Shown here piece by piece: positions 1-7,849 of a stretch of DNA of 50,960 nt (positions are counted from its first letter, which is position 1; every line of letters starts with the position of its first letter). Made by a program: the position numbers and the translations under genes. The notes under the pieces were generated by a model that had not been told where the DNA came from, searched no databases, and saw only the letters and a list, made by a program, of their open reading frames with translations. This DNA comes from Halorubrum distributum JCM 10118 (GTDB lineage Archaea; Halobacteriota; Halobacteria; Halobacteriales; Haloferacaceae): positions 10,406 to 61,365 of the forward strand of contig NZ_AOJN01000064.1 in NCBI RefSeq assembly GCF_000337335.1, written 5' to 3'.

Positions 1-272
1 TCCCCCGTTCGACTCCCGGGCGCCGGGAACGCGTCGGGCCGGGGCCGGTCGCCCTACGCGCGACCGAGGCGACGCGCGCGAGCGGCGAGCGGGGTGACAG
101 CGCCGATCTCGCCGGGTCCGTGGTACTCGTTCGCAAACAATAACTCCACGGGCGTTCGTTTATCCGTCATAGAATAACAGATTCAAGCCTTTCTTCTCTC
201 TATTGATTCTGTATAAAGGGCCAAACAGCGTTAGAGTTATATGTATGTCCAGCCATCGTTTGGATGTACCCG

Positions 273-431
273 ATGACGTCCAAATCCGTCGCCACCGCGC
301 TCACGCTGTACCGCTCCCGCACGCTGACGCTCGAACAGGCCGCGACCGTCGGCGGCTGCTCGACGACGCAGCTGGAAGAGAGCGCCCGGGCGTTCGCCCC
401 GACGCCGGGCGACGCTCCCGCGGACGACTGA
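273..431 (+). CDS. Small HTH-like haloarchaeal protein (52 aa)
   Basis: A 52-residue ORF beginning MTSKSVATAL. Residues about 17-42 (TLTLEQAATVGGCS followed by a second helix) read like a small helix-turn-helix, similar to short haloarchaeal DUF7317-type proteins; that family name is from memory and not tested. The start at 273 is chosen because a TATA-like element (gttatatg, 236-243) lies about 30 bp upstream, fitting a nearly leaderless transcript. It lies 89 bp before the siroheme decarboxylase gene on the same strand. A role in DNA binding is inference only. Confidence 0.6.
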   Translation: MTSKSVATALTLYRSRTLTLEQAATVGGCSTTQLEESARAFAPTPGDAPADD

Positions 432-520
432 GACGCGCGCTCGTCTCCGACGACACGCGTCCCGCTGACGCTCGACGACCCTCCGAAACCCGTACGTACG
501 CGGGTCTCCTAACCCGCGTA

Positions 521-1600
521 ATGAGTTTGGACGCCGACTGGCGGGCCGACCTCGACGCGGTCGACGCGGCCCTCATCGACGAGTACCAGAGCGGCTTCCC
601 CGTCGAACCCCGGCCGTTCGAGCGGGTCGCCCGCGAGATCAGCGCCGAGACGGGAATCGACGTCGACGCCGAAACGGTCCTCGACCGCGTCCGGGACCTC
701 CGCGAGCGCGGCGTGTTCCGGCGGTTCGGTGCGGTGCTCAACCCGCCGGTCATCGGCTCGTCGACGCTCGCGGCGGTGCGCGCCCCCGAGGACCGGTTCG
801 ACGCGGTCGCCGAGGTCATCAACGGCTACCGGCAGGTGAACCACAACTACCGCCGCGACCACGAGTGGAACCAGTGGTTCGTCGTCACCGCGGGCTCCCG
901 CGAGAAGCGCGACGAGATCCTCGCGGAGATCGAGGCGCGCACCGGCTGTGAGGTGCTCGCCCTCCCGATGCTCACGGACTACTACATCGACTTGGAGTTC
1001 CCCGTGGTCAACGCCGACCGATTCGCCCGAGAGTCGCTCGACGAGACCGCGGTCTCCGCCACCCGCATCTCCGAGAACGCTCGCGGCGATCTGAGCCCCC
1101 TCGAAGCAGACCTCCTCTTGGCGATCCAAGACGGCTTCCCGCTCTCTTCGACCCCCTACGCCGACGTGGCGGACGAGATCGGCGCGAGCGGCTCGGGCGT
1201 CGACCCGACCGTCGACGACGTCCTCGAAGCGGTCGAGCGCCTGCTCGCGGACGGCTGTATCAAGCGGATCGGCTGTATCGTCAACCACGTCGTCACCGGG
1301 TTCACGAACAACTGTATGGTGGTCTGGGACGTGCCCGACGACGAGCTCGACGCGCGCGGCGAGGCGGTCGGGAGCCTCCCGTACGTCACCCTCTGTTACC
1401 ACCGGCCGCGCCGCCCTGACTTAGACTGGGAGTACAACCTGTTCACGATGATCCACGGCCGCGAGGCGGAGGCCGTCGACGCGAAGATCGACGAGCTGGC
1501 GGCCGACCACCTCCCGTTCGCCCACGAGCGGCTCTACTCGACGGAGACGCTGAAACAGACCGGCGCGCGCTACGAGGACCTCGTCGCGGACGGGCAGTAG
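521..1600 (+). CDS. ahbAB: Fused siroheme decarboxylase (AhbA-AhbB / NirD-NirL type)
   Basis: A 359-aa protein made of two tandem Lrp/AsnC-like modules, each an N-terminal winged-helix segment (about 12-75 and 193-255) followed by a ligand-binding half. The first half carries HNYRRDHEWNQWF (108-120) and the second CYHRPRRPDLDWEYNLF (292-308), the signatures of AhbA and AhbB respectively. AhbA/AhbB decarboxylate siroheme to 12,18-didecarboxysiroheme in the alternative haem pathway of archaea and sulfate reducers; the fold mimics a transcription factor but the family is enzymatic. The ATG at 521 is the first codon that leaves an intact first module; upstream in-frame sequence is arginine-rich and overlaps the 273 gene. 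In many organisms the two subunits are separate genes; here they form one chain. Annotators often mislabel such proteins as Lrp regulators. Confidence 0.85.
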   Translation: MSLDADWRADLDAVDAALIDEYQSGFPVEPRPFERVAREISAETGIDVDAETVLDRVRDLRERGVFRRFGAVLNPPVIGSSTLAAVRAPEDRFDAVAEVINGYRQVNHNYRRDHEWNQWFVVTAGSREKRDEILAEIEARTGCEVLALPMLTDYYIDLEFPVVNADRFARESLDETAVSATRISENARGDLSPLEADLLLAIQDGFPLSSTPYADVADEIGASGSGVDPTVDDVLEAVERLLADGCIKRIGCIVNHVVTGFTNNCMVVWDVPDDELDARGEAVGSLPYVTLCYHRPRRPDLDWEYNLFTMIHGREAEAVDAKIDELAADHLPFAHERLYSTETLKQTGARYEDLVADGQ

Positions 1601-1645
1601 AAGGACACAGCGGACGGAAAAGAGGAGAGGGAGACGGCCCGCGGC

Positions 1646-2425
1646 TCAGTCGTCGCCGAGGACGGTCGGCTGCTCCTCGTCGCTCGAGTCCAGCGCATCG
1701 GCGGCGACGAACTCGCCGTCGCCGCCGAGCCCGCTGCCGGCGCCGAGGCGGTCGAGCGCGTCGGCGCCCGCGACCGCGACGACGACGAAGCCGACCTTCG
1801 AGACGACGTCGAGGTAGACGAACACGAGCATCTCCGTGGCGGGCGTCAGCAGGCCGAAGCCGGTCGGCGCGAGCAGCCACACGACCGGGTACAGCGTCCA
1901 CAGCACCACGGTGATGTTCCGGAGCGTGCCGAAGACCGCGCGGACCCGGTCGCCCTCCGCCGAGGCCGACCGCGGGAGCGAGACGAGGAGCCCGTAGACG
2001 AGCGCGACGTACGCGGCCCCGGCGACGCCGAAGGCGACCCACGAGACCGTCCCGGTCGTCGCGGCGGCCGCGATACCGCCGGCGATGATCACCACGTCGA
2101 CCCCGATCAGCCCGGCGAGCACGCGCCGCGACGGCCGCGCGAGCAGGCCGAGGTAGAGCAGCAGCAGCGGCGTCGTCAGGAGCCAGTCGACGTACCGGGC
2201 GACGTCGAGATCCCCGGCTGACAGCGAGACGCTTCCGAACCCGAGCGCCATCAGGAGGTACGCGATCGCCGCGATACCGGTGACCCCGGCGAGGGTGCCG
2301 TAGTAGACCGCGTGCGACTCGTCTGCCTCCGAAGACCGGGAGAACCACGCCCACAGGGGCGGAATCGTCCCGGCGCCCATCGCGAGGGCGCCGATCCACG
2401 CCCAGACGGCGGTGTCGACGAGCAT
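1646..2425 (-). CDS. sop2: Sensory rhodopsin II (retinal photoreceptor)
   Basis: A 259-aa seven-helix microbial rhodopsin. Helix C reads RYVDWLLTTPLLLLYLGLL: Asp80 matches the Schiff-base counterion (Asp85 of bacteriorhodopsin) and Tyr91 replaces the proton-donor Asp96, which marks a sensor and not a pump. Helix F has W176, Y179 and W183 of the retinal pocket, and helix G has Asp206 and the retinal-binding Lys210 in YLDVVSKVGF. Ser209 stands where Natronomonas SRII has the signalling Thr204; a hydroxyl able to bond Tyr179 is kept. The ATG lies one base after the stop of the transducer gene, with a GGAGG-rich stretch before it, so the two are translationally coupled. Function: blue-light photophobic receptor signalling through HtrII. 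The C-terminal 40 residues are an acidic tail. Confidence 0.93.
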   Translation of the reverse strand: MLVDTAVWAWIGALAMGAGTIPPLWAWFSRSSEADESHAVYYGTLAGVTGIAAIAYLLMALGFGSVSLSAGDLDVARYVDWLLTTPLLLLYLGLLARPSRRVLAGLIGVDVVIIAGGIAAAATTGTVSWVAFGVAGAAYVALVYGLLVSLPRSASAEGDRVRAVFGTLRNITVVLWTLYPVVWLLAPTGFGLLTPATEMLVFVYLDVVSKVGFVVVAVAGADALDRLGAGSGLGGDGEFVAADALDSSDEEQPTVLGDD

Positions 2426-2426
2426 C

Positions 2427-4118
2427 TCAGTTCACCCCCTCCCCGGCGGGCGATTCGTCGCCCCCGCCGCCGTCGCGCGAGAAGTCGAACTCGGTCCCCC
2501 CGCCGTCGGTTCCCCCGTCGGAGACCGCGGTAGCGGCGTTGTTGCCGCCGCCCGCGGCGTCCCGGTCGGTTCCGCCGCTCGCGGCGCCGAGGTCGTCCTC
2601 GGCCGCGAACTCGAAGTCGTCGACCGCGTCGCGCAGCGCGAGCGCACGGTCGGAGAGCGACCCGGCCGCGGTCTCGACCGCCCCGAGGGTCTGCTCCTGT
2701 TCGTCGACCGCCCCGGTGACGTCGCCGGCCGCGCTGGCCGTCTGCGCGCTGATCGCGGAGACGTCCTCGACGTGGCCGACGACTGCGTCGACGGAGTCCG
2801 CCTGCGTCTCGGTCGCTCGGGTGATCTCGGTCATGCTCGTGTCGGTCCGTTCGGAGGCCTCCGCGAGGCGTTCGAGGGCGTCGATCGACGTCTCGACCGT
2901 GTCGACGCCGGCGGAGATCCGCTGTTCGGTGCGCGCCATCGCGTCGGCGCCCGTCTCCGCGCGCTCCTGGACGGAGTGGATCCGGGCTTCGATCTCGCCC
3001 GCCGATTCCTGGGTCTCCTCCGCCAGCGCCTTCACCTCCTCGGCGACGACCGCGAAGCCGGCGCCCTCGGCGCCGGAGCGGGCCGCCTCGATGGAGGCGT
3101 TCAGCGCGAGCAGGTTCGTCTGCTCGGCGATCTCCGAGATGGTGTCGACGACCTCGCCGATCTCCTCGACCTCCTCGGCGAGCGCCTCGACCTCCGCGGT
3201 CGTCTCCGCCGTCGTCTCCTCGACCGCGTCCATCTCGGCGAGCGCCTCCTCGGCGGCCTCGCGGCCCTCCTCGCCGACCTCGGCGGCGTGTTCCGCGGTC
3301 TCCGCCACGTCGGTGACCGTGGAGGCGACCTCCTCGGCCGACGACGCGAGGTTCTCGGCCTCGTCGGTCGCCGCCTGGAGGTCGTCGCGCTGGGTGCGCG
3401 CGCCCTCGGCGATCTCCGAGACCGCCTCGCTCACGGTCCCGGTCGTCGCCCGCAGGTCCTCCGTGCGGTCGTCGACGGTCCCGGCCACGTCGGCGGTGTC
3501 CTCGGCGACGGTCGCGACGGACGCGACCGTCTCCTCCAGCTCGTCGGCCATCTCGTTGAACGCGACGCCGACGCGCGCCATCGCCTCGTTGTCGGCGTCG
3601 GAGTCGACCCGCTGGGTCAGGTCGCCGTCTGCGAGCGCCCGCATCGCCGACTCGTACTCGGTCGCCTTCCGCTCGACCGTCTCGGCGCGCGCGTCGGCCT
3701 CCCGCCGCGCCTGCTCCGCCTCCTCGCGAGCCGCTTTCGCGTCGGAGATCTCCGAGCGCAGCGAGCCGCGCATCTCGTCGAACGCCCGGAACAGCCGCCC
3801 GATCTCGTCGGTTCGGCCCGTGTCCAGTCGCACGTCGAGGTCCCCCTCGGCCATCCGCTCGGCCTTGGCCGTGAGCTGTCGCAGGGAGATGACCGTGTTC
3901 GATCCGATGGTGACGCCGATGAGCGCGAGCCCGATCACCGTCAACAGCGTCATCCCGACGAGCCCGGAGCGTACCGCCGCGCCTGCGGCCCCGGCCTCCT
4001 CCGCGCGGAGGTAGACGATGACACCGTATGAAACTGAAACCCCCATGACCCCGATCAAAGACAGCGCGAGCTTCGCGCCGTAACTCGACCGGACGCCGGA
4101 GGACGATCCCGCTTGCAT
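2427..4118 (-). CDS. htr2: Sensory rhodopsin II transducer HtrII (methyl-accepting)
   Basis: A 563-aa methyl-accepting transducer. Two membrane helices (about 14-36 and 50-74) are separated by only about 14 residues, so there is no extracellular ligand domain; this is the Natronomonas-type HtrII layout, not the Halobacterium serine-sensing one. Two HAMP modules follow (about 76-130, with [16 protein letters not shown], and about 155-205, with [17 protein letters not shown]). Then comes a long coiled coil with the conserved signalling hairpin ([19 protein letters not shown]) and a disordered glycine/aspartate-rich tail. It lies directly upstream of the rhodopsin gene on the same strand, the canonical htr2-sop2 order. 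It should pair with the rhodopsin in the membrane and drive CheA/CheW, which are not in this window. Confidence 0.93.
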   Translation of the reverse strand: MQAGSSSGVRSSYGAKLALSLIGVMGVSVSYGVIVYLRAEEAGAAGAAVRSGLVGMTLLTVIGLALIGVTIGSNTVISLRQLTAKAERMAEGDLDVRLDTGRTDEIGRLFRAFDEMRGSLRSEISDAKAAREEAEQARREADARAETVERKATEYESAMRALADGDLTQRVDSDADNEAMARVGVAFNEMADELEETVASVATVAEDTADVAGTVDDRTEDLRATTGTVSEAVSEIAEGARTQRDDLQAATDEAENLASSAEEVASTVTDVAETAEHAAEVGEEGREAAEEALAEMDAVEETTAETTAEVEALAEEVEEIGEVVDTISEIAEQTNLLALNASIEAARSGAEGAGFAVVAEEVKALAEETQESAGEIEARIHSVQERAETGADAMARTEQRISAGVDTVETSIDALERLAEASERTDTSMTEITRATETQADSVDAVVGHVEDVSAISAQTASAAGDVTGAVDEQEQTLGAVETAAGSLSDRALALRDAVDDFEFAAEDDLGAASGGTDRDAAGGGNNAATAVSDGGTDGGGTEFDFSRDGGGGDESPAGEGVN

Positions 4119-4146
4119 GTGTACTGGATCGCACGGATCGTATCGG

Positions 4147-4156
4147 GATAATAACT
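4147..4156 (-). promoter_or_regulatory. Probable TATA element of htr2-sop2
   Basis: Read on the minus strand, this A/T-rich stretch (AGTTATTATC) lies about 30 bp before the htr2 ATG at 4118. That spacing fits an archaeal TATA box with a very short leader. The call rests on spacing and composition only. Confidence 0.4.
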
Positions 4157-4250
4157 GCTCCCCGAATATTACCAGTGATAACTGCGTTCGGCGCTGCGTC
4201 CGTTTAGCCCGCGGTTGGCGACCGAATCGGTCCGGGGGACCGACCTCGCC

Positions 4251-4805
4251 TCACCCGAGGAGGTACCGCGTCCACGGGTACCGCTCCACGAGGGGCCGGC
4301 CGCCGACCTCGTACTCCTCGACGACCGAGTCGAGCCCGAGGATCCGCCCGGCGCCGAAGGCGGCGACCGAGAGGAACACGAGCATGTACGCGAAGTCGCC
4401 GTTGATGTAGCCGTGCGAGATGTCCCAGTTGCCGAGATAGAAGAGGAGCATCATGAACGCGCCCCAGAACGCGGCGAGCCGCGTGAGGAGTCCGACGATC
4501 ACGCCGAGCCCGATGAGCACCTCGCCCCACGGCACCGCGACGTTCACGAAGTCGACGAACAGCGCGTTCTCGCCCATCGCGGCGAACAGGCCGGCAGCCG
4601 GGCTGCCGTTCGCGGCGGGCGCGTTCTGGAGGTACCCGACGGCGCTGAAATCGCCGCCGAGGACCTTACTGAGGCCGCTCTGGAAGAACGCGAGACCGAT
4701 CATCAGCCGCAACGCGAGGATGAACCAGACGCTGAGCGTGTGGAGCTTTCCCTCGACCGAAACGCTGCCGATCGTGCTTCGGAGCGCGACTTCTTTCGTT
4801 GACAT
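4251..4805 (-). CDS. DoxX family membrane protein
   Basis: A 184-aa protein with four predicted membrane helices and the DoxX-type pattern: an N-terminal helix rich in small and aromatic residues ending GLAFFQSGLSKVLGG, then a helix with PWGEVLIGLGVIVGLLTRLA, then GAFMMLLFYLGNWDISHGY. DoxX proteins are subunits of, or relatives of, quinone-linked oxidoreductases; the substrate here is unknown. The stop is at the 4251 side and the ATG at 4805. A TATA-like cttaag (4831-4836) lies about 28 bp upstream on the minus strand, which supports this start as leaderless. It stands alone between the rhodopsin operon and a divergent aldo/keto reductase. Confidence 0.85.
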   Translation of the reverse strand: MSTKEVALRSTIGSVSVEGKLHTLSVWFILALRLMIGLAFFQSGLSKVLGGDFSAVGYLQNAPAANGSPAAGLFAAMGENALFVDFVNVAVPWGEVLIGLGVIVGLLTRLAAFWGAFMMLLFYLGNWDISHGYINGDFAYMLVFLSVAAFGAGRILGLDSVVEEYEVGGRPLVERYPWTRYLLG

Positions 4806-4955
4806 ACGTCACCCGACTCTCGGAGGTGTCTTAAGTAGAACGGCGGATTCTCGGGCGGCGTGACCCGTTCGAGGTCGCTCCCGCGATCTGTTCGAGGCCT
4901 GTCTCGCGGTTCGGGGACCGGTACGTTGAGGGCGTCGCCGTCCGCACGCGACCAC

Positions 4956-5762
4956 ATGGCGAGCACCTTCGACCGACTCGGGTACGGGACGTACAAGCTG
5001 GCGGACGGCGAGGAGTGCGCGGCCGGCGTCGCGCACGCGATCGAGACCGGCTACCGCCACGTCGACACCGCGCAGGGGTACGACAACGAGGCCTCGGTCG
5101 GCGACGGGATCGACCGCAGCGACGTCGACCGCGAGGACCTGTTCGTCGCGACGAAGCTCTCGACGGACAACCTCTCGTACGACGACGCCGTCGAGACCGC
5201 GCGCGCCAGCCGCGACCGGCTCGGCGTCGACTCGATCGACCTGCTGTACGTCCACTGGCCGATCAACAGCTACGACCCCGAAGAGACGCTGCCCGCGCTC
5301 GACGACCTCGTCGACGACGGCGTGATCGACCGGATCGGGCTCTCGAACTTCCGGCCAGACCAGCTCGACGAGGCGATCGCTCGACTCGACCACGACGTGT
5401 TCGCCCACCAGGTGGAGTGTCACCCCCTGCTTCAACAGGAGCGGCTCCGCGAGTACGCCGTCGAGGACGGCCACTGGCTCGTCGCCTACTCGCCGATCGC
5501 GCGCAACCGCGTCGCCGACGTCGACGTGCTTCAAGAGATCGCGGCGAGCCGCGACGCGACCCCCGCGCAGGTGAGCCTCGCGTGGCTGCTCTCGAAGGAG
5601 CGCGTCGCGCCGATCCCGAAGGCGGCCGACTTCGGGCACGTCGGGGAGAACTGGGCCGCCCGCGAGCTCGACCTGACGGACGACCAGATCGCCCGGATCG
5701 ACGCCTTGGACCGCGACGAGCGGATCGTCGACTTCGAGGAGGCGTCGTGGAACCGAGGGTGA
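4956..5762 (+). CDS. Aldo/keto reductase
   Basis: A 268-aa single-domain (beta/alpha)8 oxidoreductase using NAD(P)H. The catalytic tetrad is complete: Asp37 and Tyr42 (DTAQGYDNE), Lys67 (ATKLS) and His100 (YVHWP). The GLSNF motif and the C-terminal IPKAADFGHVGEN region match the AKR cofactor site. The ATG at 4956 is preferred over the further-upstream open frame because homologues begin near GYGTYKL and the extra residues are arginine-rich. The substrate cannot be told from sequence. The gene is divergent from the DoxX gene, so the two may share an intergenic control region of about 150 bp. Confidence 0.9.
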   Translation: MASTFDRLGYGTYKLADGEECAAGVAHAIETGYRHVDTAQGYDNEASVGDGIDRSDVDREDLFVATKLSTDNLSYDDAVETARASRDRLGVDSIDLLYVHWPINSYDPEETLPALDDLVDDGVIDRIGLSNFRPDQLDEAIARLDHDVFAHQVECHPLLQQERLREYAVEDGHWLVAYSPIARNRVADVDVLQEIAASRDATPAQVSLAWLLSKERVAPIPKAADFGHVGENWAARELDLTDDQIARIDALDRDERIVDFEEASWNRG

Positions 5763-5835
5763 TCTCCGGAGCGCTCAATACCCGTACTGTGGCCTCATAG
5801 TCGGTTTAACGGGCCTCCCGATCGAACGGTCGACC

Positions 5836-6033
5836 GTGTCGGACCCGAACCCCCAGACGGACGTGCGTCCCGACCCCGAGAGCGAGTCAGGCCCCCGCGA
5901 CCGCCCGGCCCTCCTCGCCGCCACGCCCGACGTCGAGGCCGTGTCCGACTGGCTCCGGACGCTCGCCGCCCTCGCGGGCCTCCTCGGTCTCCTCCTGACG
6001 CTGATCGCGGTGGAACTGCTGGTCCGGATCTGA
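5836..6033 (+). CDS. Small membrane-anchored protein (65 aa), unknown
   Basis: A GTG-initiated ORF of 65 codons. The N-terminal 40 residues are hydrophilic and proline/acid-rich; the C-terminus (LRTLAALAGLLGLLLTLIAV) is one strong membrane helix ending LLVRI, so a single-pass, tail-anchored protein is predicted. A TATA-like ggtttaac (5804-5811) lies about 28 bp before the GTG, the spacing expected for a leaderless start. I do not recognise the family. It could be a lineage-specific gene, as GC-rich DNA easily keeps frames open, but the helix and promoter spacing favour a real gene. Confidence 0.55.
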   Translation: MSDPNPQTDVRPDPESESGPRDRPALLAATPDVEAVSDWLRTLAALAGLLGLLLTLIAVELLVRI

Positions 6034-6161
6034 GCCCGTCCGCCGCCGAACCGAAACTGAACGCGAAATCCGCCCGATCCGGCGATGGACCCGTCCTCAC
6101 CGGCGGTTTCACTTCCGCTTTCGGGCGCGTTTTTAAAAGGTGCGGGCACGACGTGTCCGGT

Positions 6162-6581
6162 ATGGGCCAGTCCACGTTCGACGACGACGACCTGTTCGGC
6201 GAGGCGGCCGAGGAGACCCGCGCGGAGGTCGAAGAGCACCTCGCGGCGGCGCGCGACCAGCTCCCCGACCCCGACGCGGTGTGGGAGACGGACGCGGACA
6301 ACGTCCTCGGCGCGCTCAACGGGCTGAAGTCCGCCCTCGACGCCGGCGACGCGGTCGACAGCGTCCGCTCGGCGAAGAAGGCGTACGTCCTCGGCGAGCG
6401 CGCCGACGCCTTCGAGGACGCCGACGATTTAAAAGCGGAGATCGAGGAGCTGGAGTCGCTCGTCGGCGACATCGAGGACGCCGCCGAGGAGGTGGCCTCC
6501 CTCACCGGCACCGTCCCCGCGATCCGCGGGGCGCTTCAGGACGCGGCGGACGACGACGAAGCGGAGGAAGACGAGGAGTAG
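6162..6581 (+). CDS. DUF5790 family acidic helical protein
   Basis: A 139-aa highly acidic, almost entirely helical protein starting MGQSTFDDDDLFGEA and ending in an acidic tail. The composition and N-terminal pattern match the haloarchaeal DUF5790 family, whose function is unknown. A clear TATA box (gtttttaaaagg, 6129-6140) sits about 25 bp before the ATG, so the transcript is probably leaderless; an in-frame GTG at 6153 is the less likely alternative. It converges on the creatininase-family gene with only 18 bp between the two stops, and a six-T run (6596-6601) there may terminate it. Confidence 0.8.
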   Translation: MGQSTFDDDDLFGEAAEETRAEVEEHLAAARDQLPDPDAVWETDADNVLGALNGLKSALDAGDAVDSVRSAKKAYVLGERADAFEDADDLKAEIEELESLVGDIEDAAEEVASLTGTVPAIRGALQDAADDDEAEEDEE

Positions 6582-6599
6582 CTCCCGCGCCGTGCTTTT

Positions 6600-7358
6600 T
6601 TAAGCGGCGTCGCGGTCGACGACGGCCGCCGACAGCTCCGCGAGCGCCGCGCTCGCGCGGTCGAGCAGCTCCGTGCCGCGCTCGGCGTCGCCCGCACGCG
6701 GGTCGCCGACGACGCCGTTGTCGGTGAACTCGTCCGAATCGTGCGCGAGGTTCACGCCGGACACCCACTCCCCCCACCGGTCGGCGGCGCCAGCGCTCGC
6801 CGCTTCGACCCGCTCCTCGCGGACGAGGTCGGGGTTCGTCGCGCGAAGCAGCGCGGTCTCCAGCGGGCCGGCGTGGCCCATGTCGCTCGCGTGGTCGCCG
6901 ACCGCCTCGAACCAGGTGAACGCGACGCCGTACCCCGCGTGGGCGTCGTCCCGCGAGAACCGGCGGGCGACCTCCGCGAGCGCTTCGACGTTCCCGCCGT
7001 GGCCGTTGACGAACACGACGCGGTCGACCCCGTGGGAGACCAGCGACTCGGCGGCCTCGCGGACGTAGGCGCGGAACGTCTCCGGCGACACCCACATCGT
7101 CCCGTCGAACGCGCGGTGTTCCTCGGCGACGCCGACGGGGACCGGCGGCGCGACCGCGACTTCCCCGCGGCCCGCTCCCGGCCCGCCACTCGACTCCTCG
7201 TAGGCGTCGGCGGCCGCCTCCGCGACCGCGACGGCGTTCAGCGCGTCGGTGCCGAGCGGGGCGTGCGGCCCGTGCTGTTCCGTGCTCCCGACCGGGAGAA
7301 ACGCGACGTCGACCTCGGCGTCGCGCACGTCGGTCCACGTGACCTCGCTGAGGCGCAT
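6600..7358 (-). CDS. Creatininase family amidohydrolase (possible ArfB formamide hydrolase)
   Basis: A 252-aa protein with the creatininase fold. Metal ligands are visible in PVGSTEQHGPHAPLGTD (Glu27, His29, Asp38), then VFVNGHGGN and DMGHAGPLETALL. In archaea a creatininase homologue, ArfB, removes the formyl group from the FAPy intermediate after GTP cyclohydrolase III in riboflavin/F420 biosynthesis, and this protein is a candidate. Other members hydrolyse creatinine or modify mycofactocin-type peptides, so the substrate is not settled. No riboflavin genes are adjacent. The start at 7358 gives the usual MRLSEVTW N-terminus. Confidence 0.8.
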   Translation of the reverse strand: MRLSEVTWTDVRDAEVDVAFLPVGSTEQHGPHAPLGTDALNAVAVAEAAADAYEESSGGPGAGRGEVAVAPPVPVGVAEEHRAFDGTMWVSPETFRAYVREAAESLVSHGVDRVVFVNGHGGNVEALAEVARRFSRDDAHAGYGVAFTWFEAVGDHASDMGHAGPLETALLRATNPDLVREERVEAASAGAADRWGEWVSGVNLAHDSDEFTDNGVVGDPRAGDAERGTELLDRASAALAELSAAVVDRDAA

Positions 7359-7490
7359 ACCGGGTCCTCGACGCGCGGCGTCGTATAGGCGGCGGTCACC
7401 GGCGACGCCGTGGCCGTTCGGCGCTCGCGTCGGTCACCGTCGAGCGAACGCTCCCGGGGTATTATGCCCCTCCCCGTGGATCGCGACCGC

Positions 7491-7802
7491 ATGAGCGGTG
7501 ACAACGCGGATCACGACCCGGAGGCGCACGGTTCGGCTCCCGCCGTGACGTTCGGCCCGCTGAAGCGGGCGCTCCGCGAACACCGCTACCCGGTCACGGC
7601 GGCGGAGCTGATAGAACAGTACGGCGCGGCGACACTGGAGACTCCGACGGGGACGGCGCGGCTCGACGGCCTGCTCGAAGGGAGCGAAGAGGCGCAGTAC
7701 CGGAATCCGTCTGAGGTCCGAGAGGCGGTCCTCGACGCGCTCGGGTACACCGACGCGTCTCCGGAGGCGCCCGCGGACGAGTGGACCGAACTCCCGCGGT
7801 GA
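7491..7802 (+). CDS. DUF5789 family small protein
   Basis: A 103-aa acidic protein. The core, ALREHRYPVTAAELIEQYG, followed by LETPTGTARLDGLLEG and a segment predicting helices, matches the haloarchaeal DUF5789 (DUF2795-like) family of unknown function. The start ATG at 7491 is chosen because a TATA-like gtatta (7459-7464) lies about 28 bp upstream; an in-frame ATG at 7464 would fall inside that element. It is transcribed alone, between convergent and divergent neighbours. Confidence 0.75.
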   Translation: MSGDNADHDPEAHGSAPAVTFGPLKRALREHRYPVTAAELIEQYGAATLETPTGTARLDGLLEGSEEAQYRNPSEVREAVLDALGYTDASPEAPADEWTELPR

Positions 7803-7849
7803 CGCTCGGGCGCTCCTGAATCGTCCCGCCCGGTCGACCGCGGTCGCGG

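Noticed and set aside
1-30. T-arm-like ttcgactccc at the left edge, suggesting the 3' end of a tRNA
   Set aside because: The five-base stem flanking the loop has two C-C mismatches and no acceptor or anticodon arm can be seen.
2251-4134. Long open frames on both strands across the htr2 region
   Set aside because: They are Arg/Gly- or Ser/Val-rich shadows of the transducer frame created by high G+C; only the transducer frame has family motifs.
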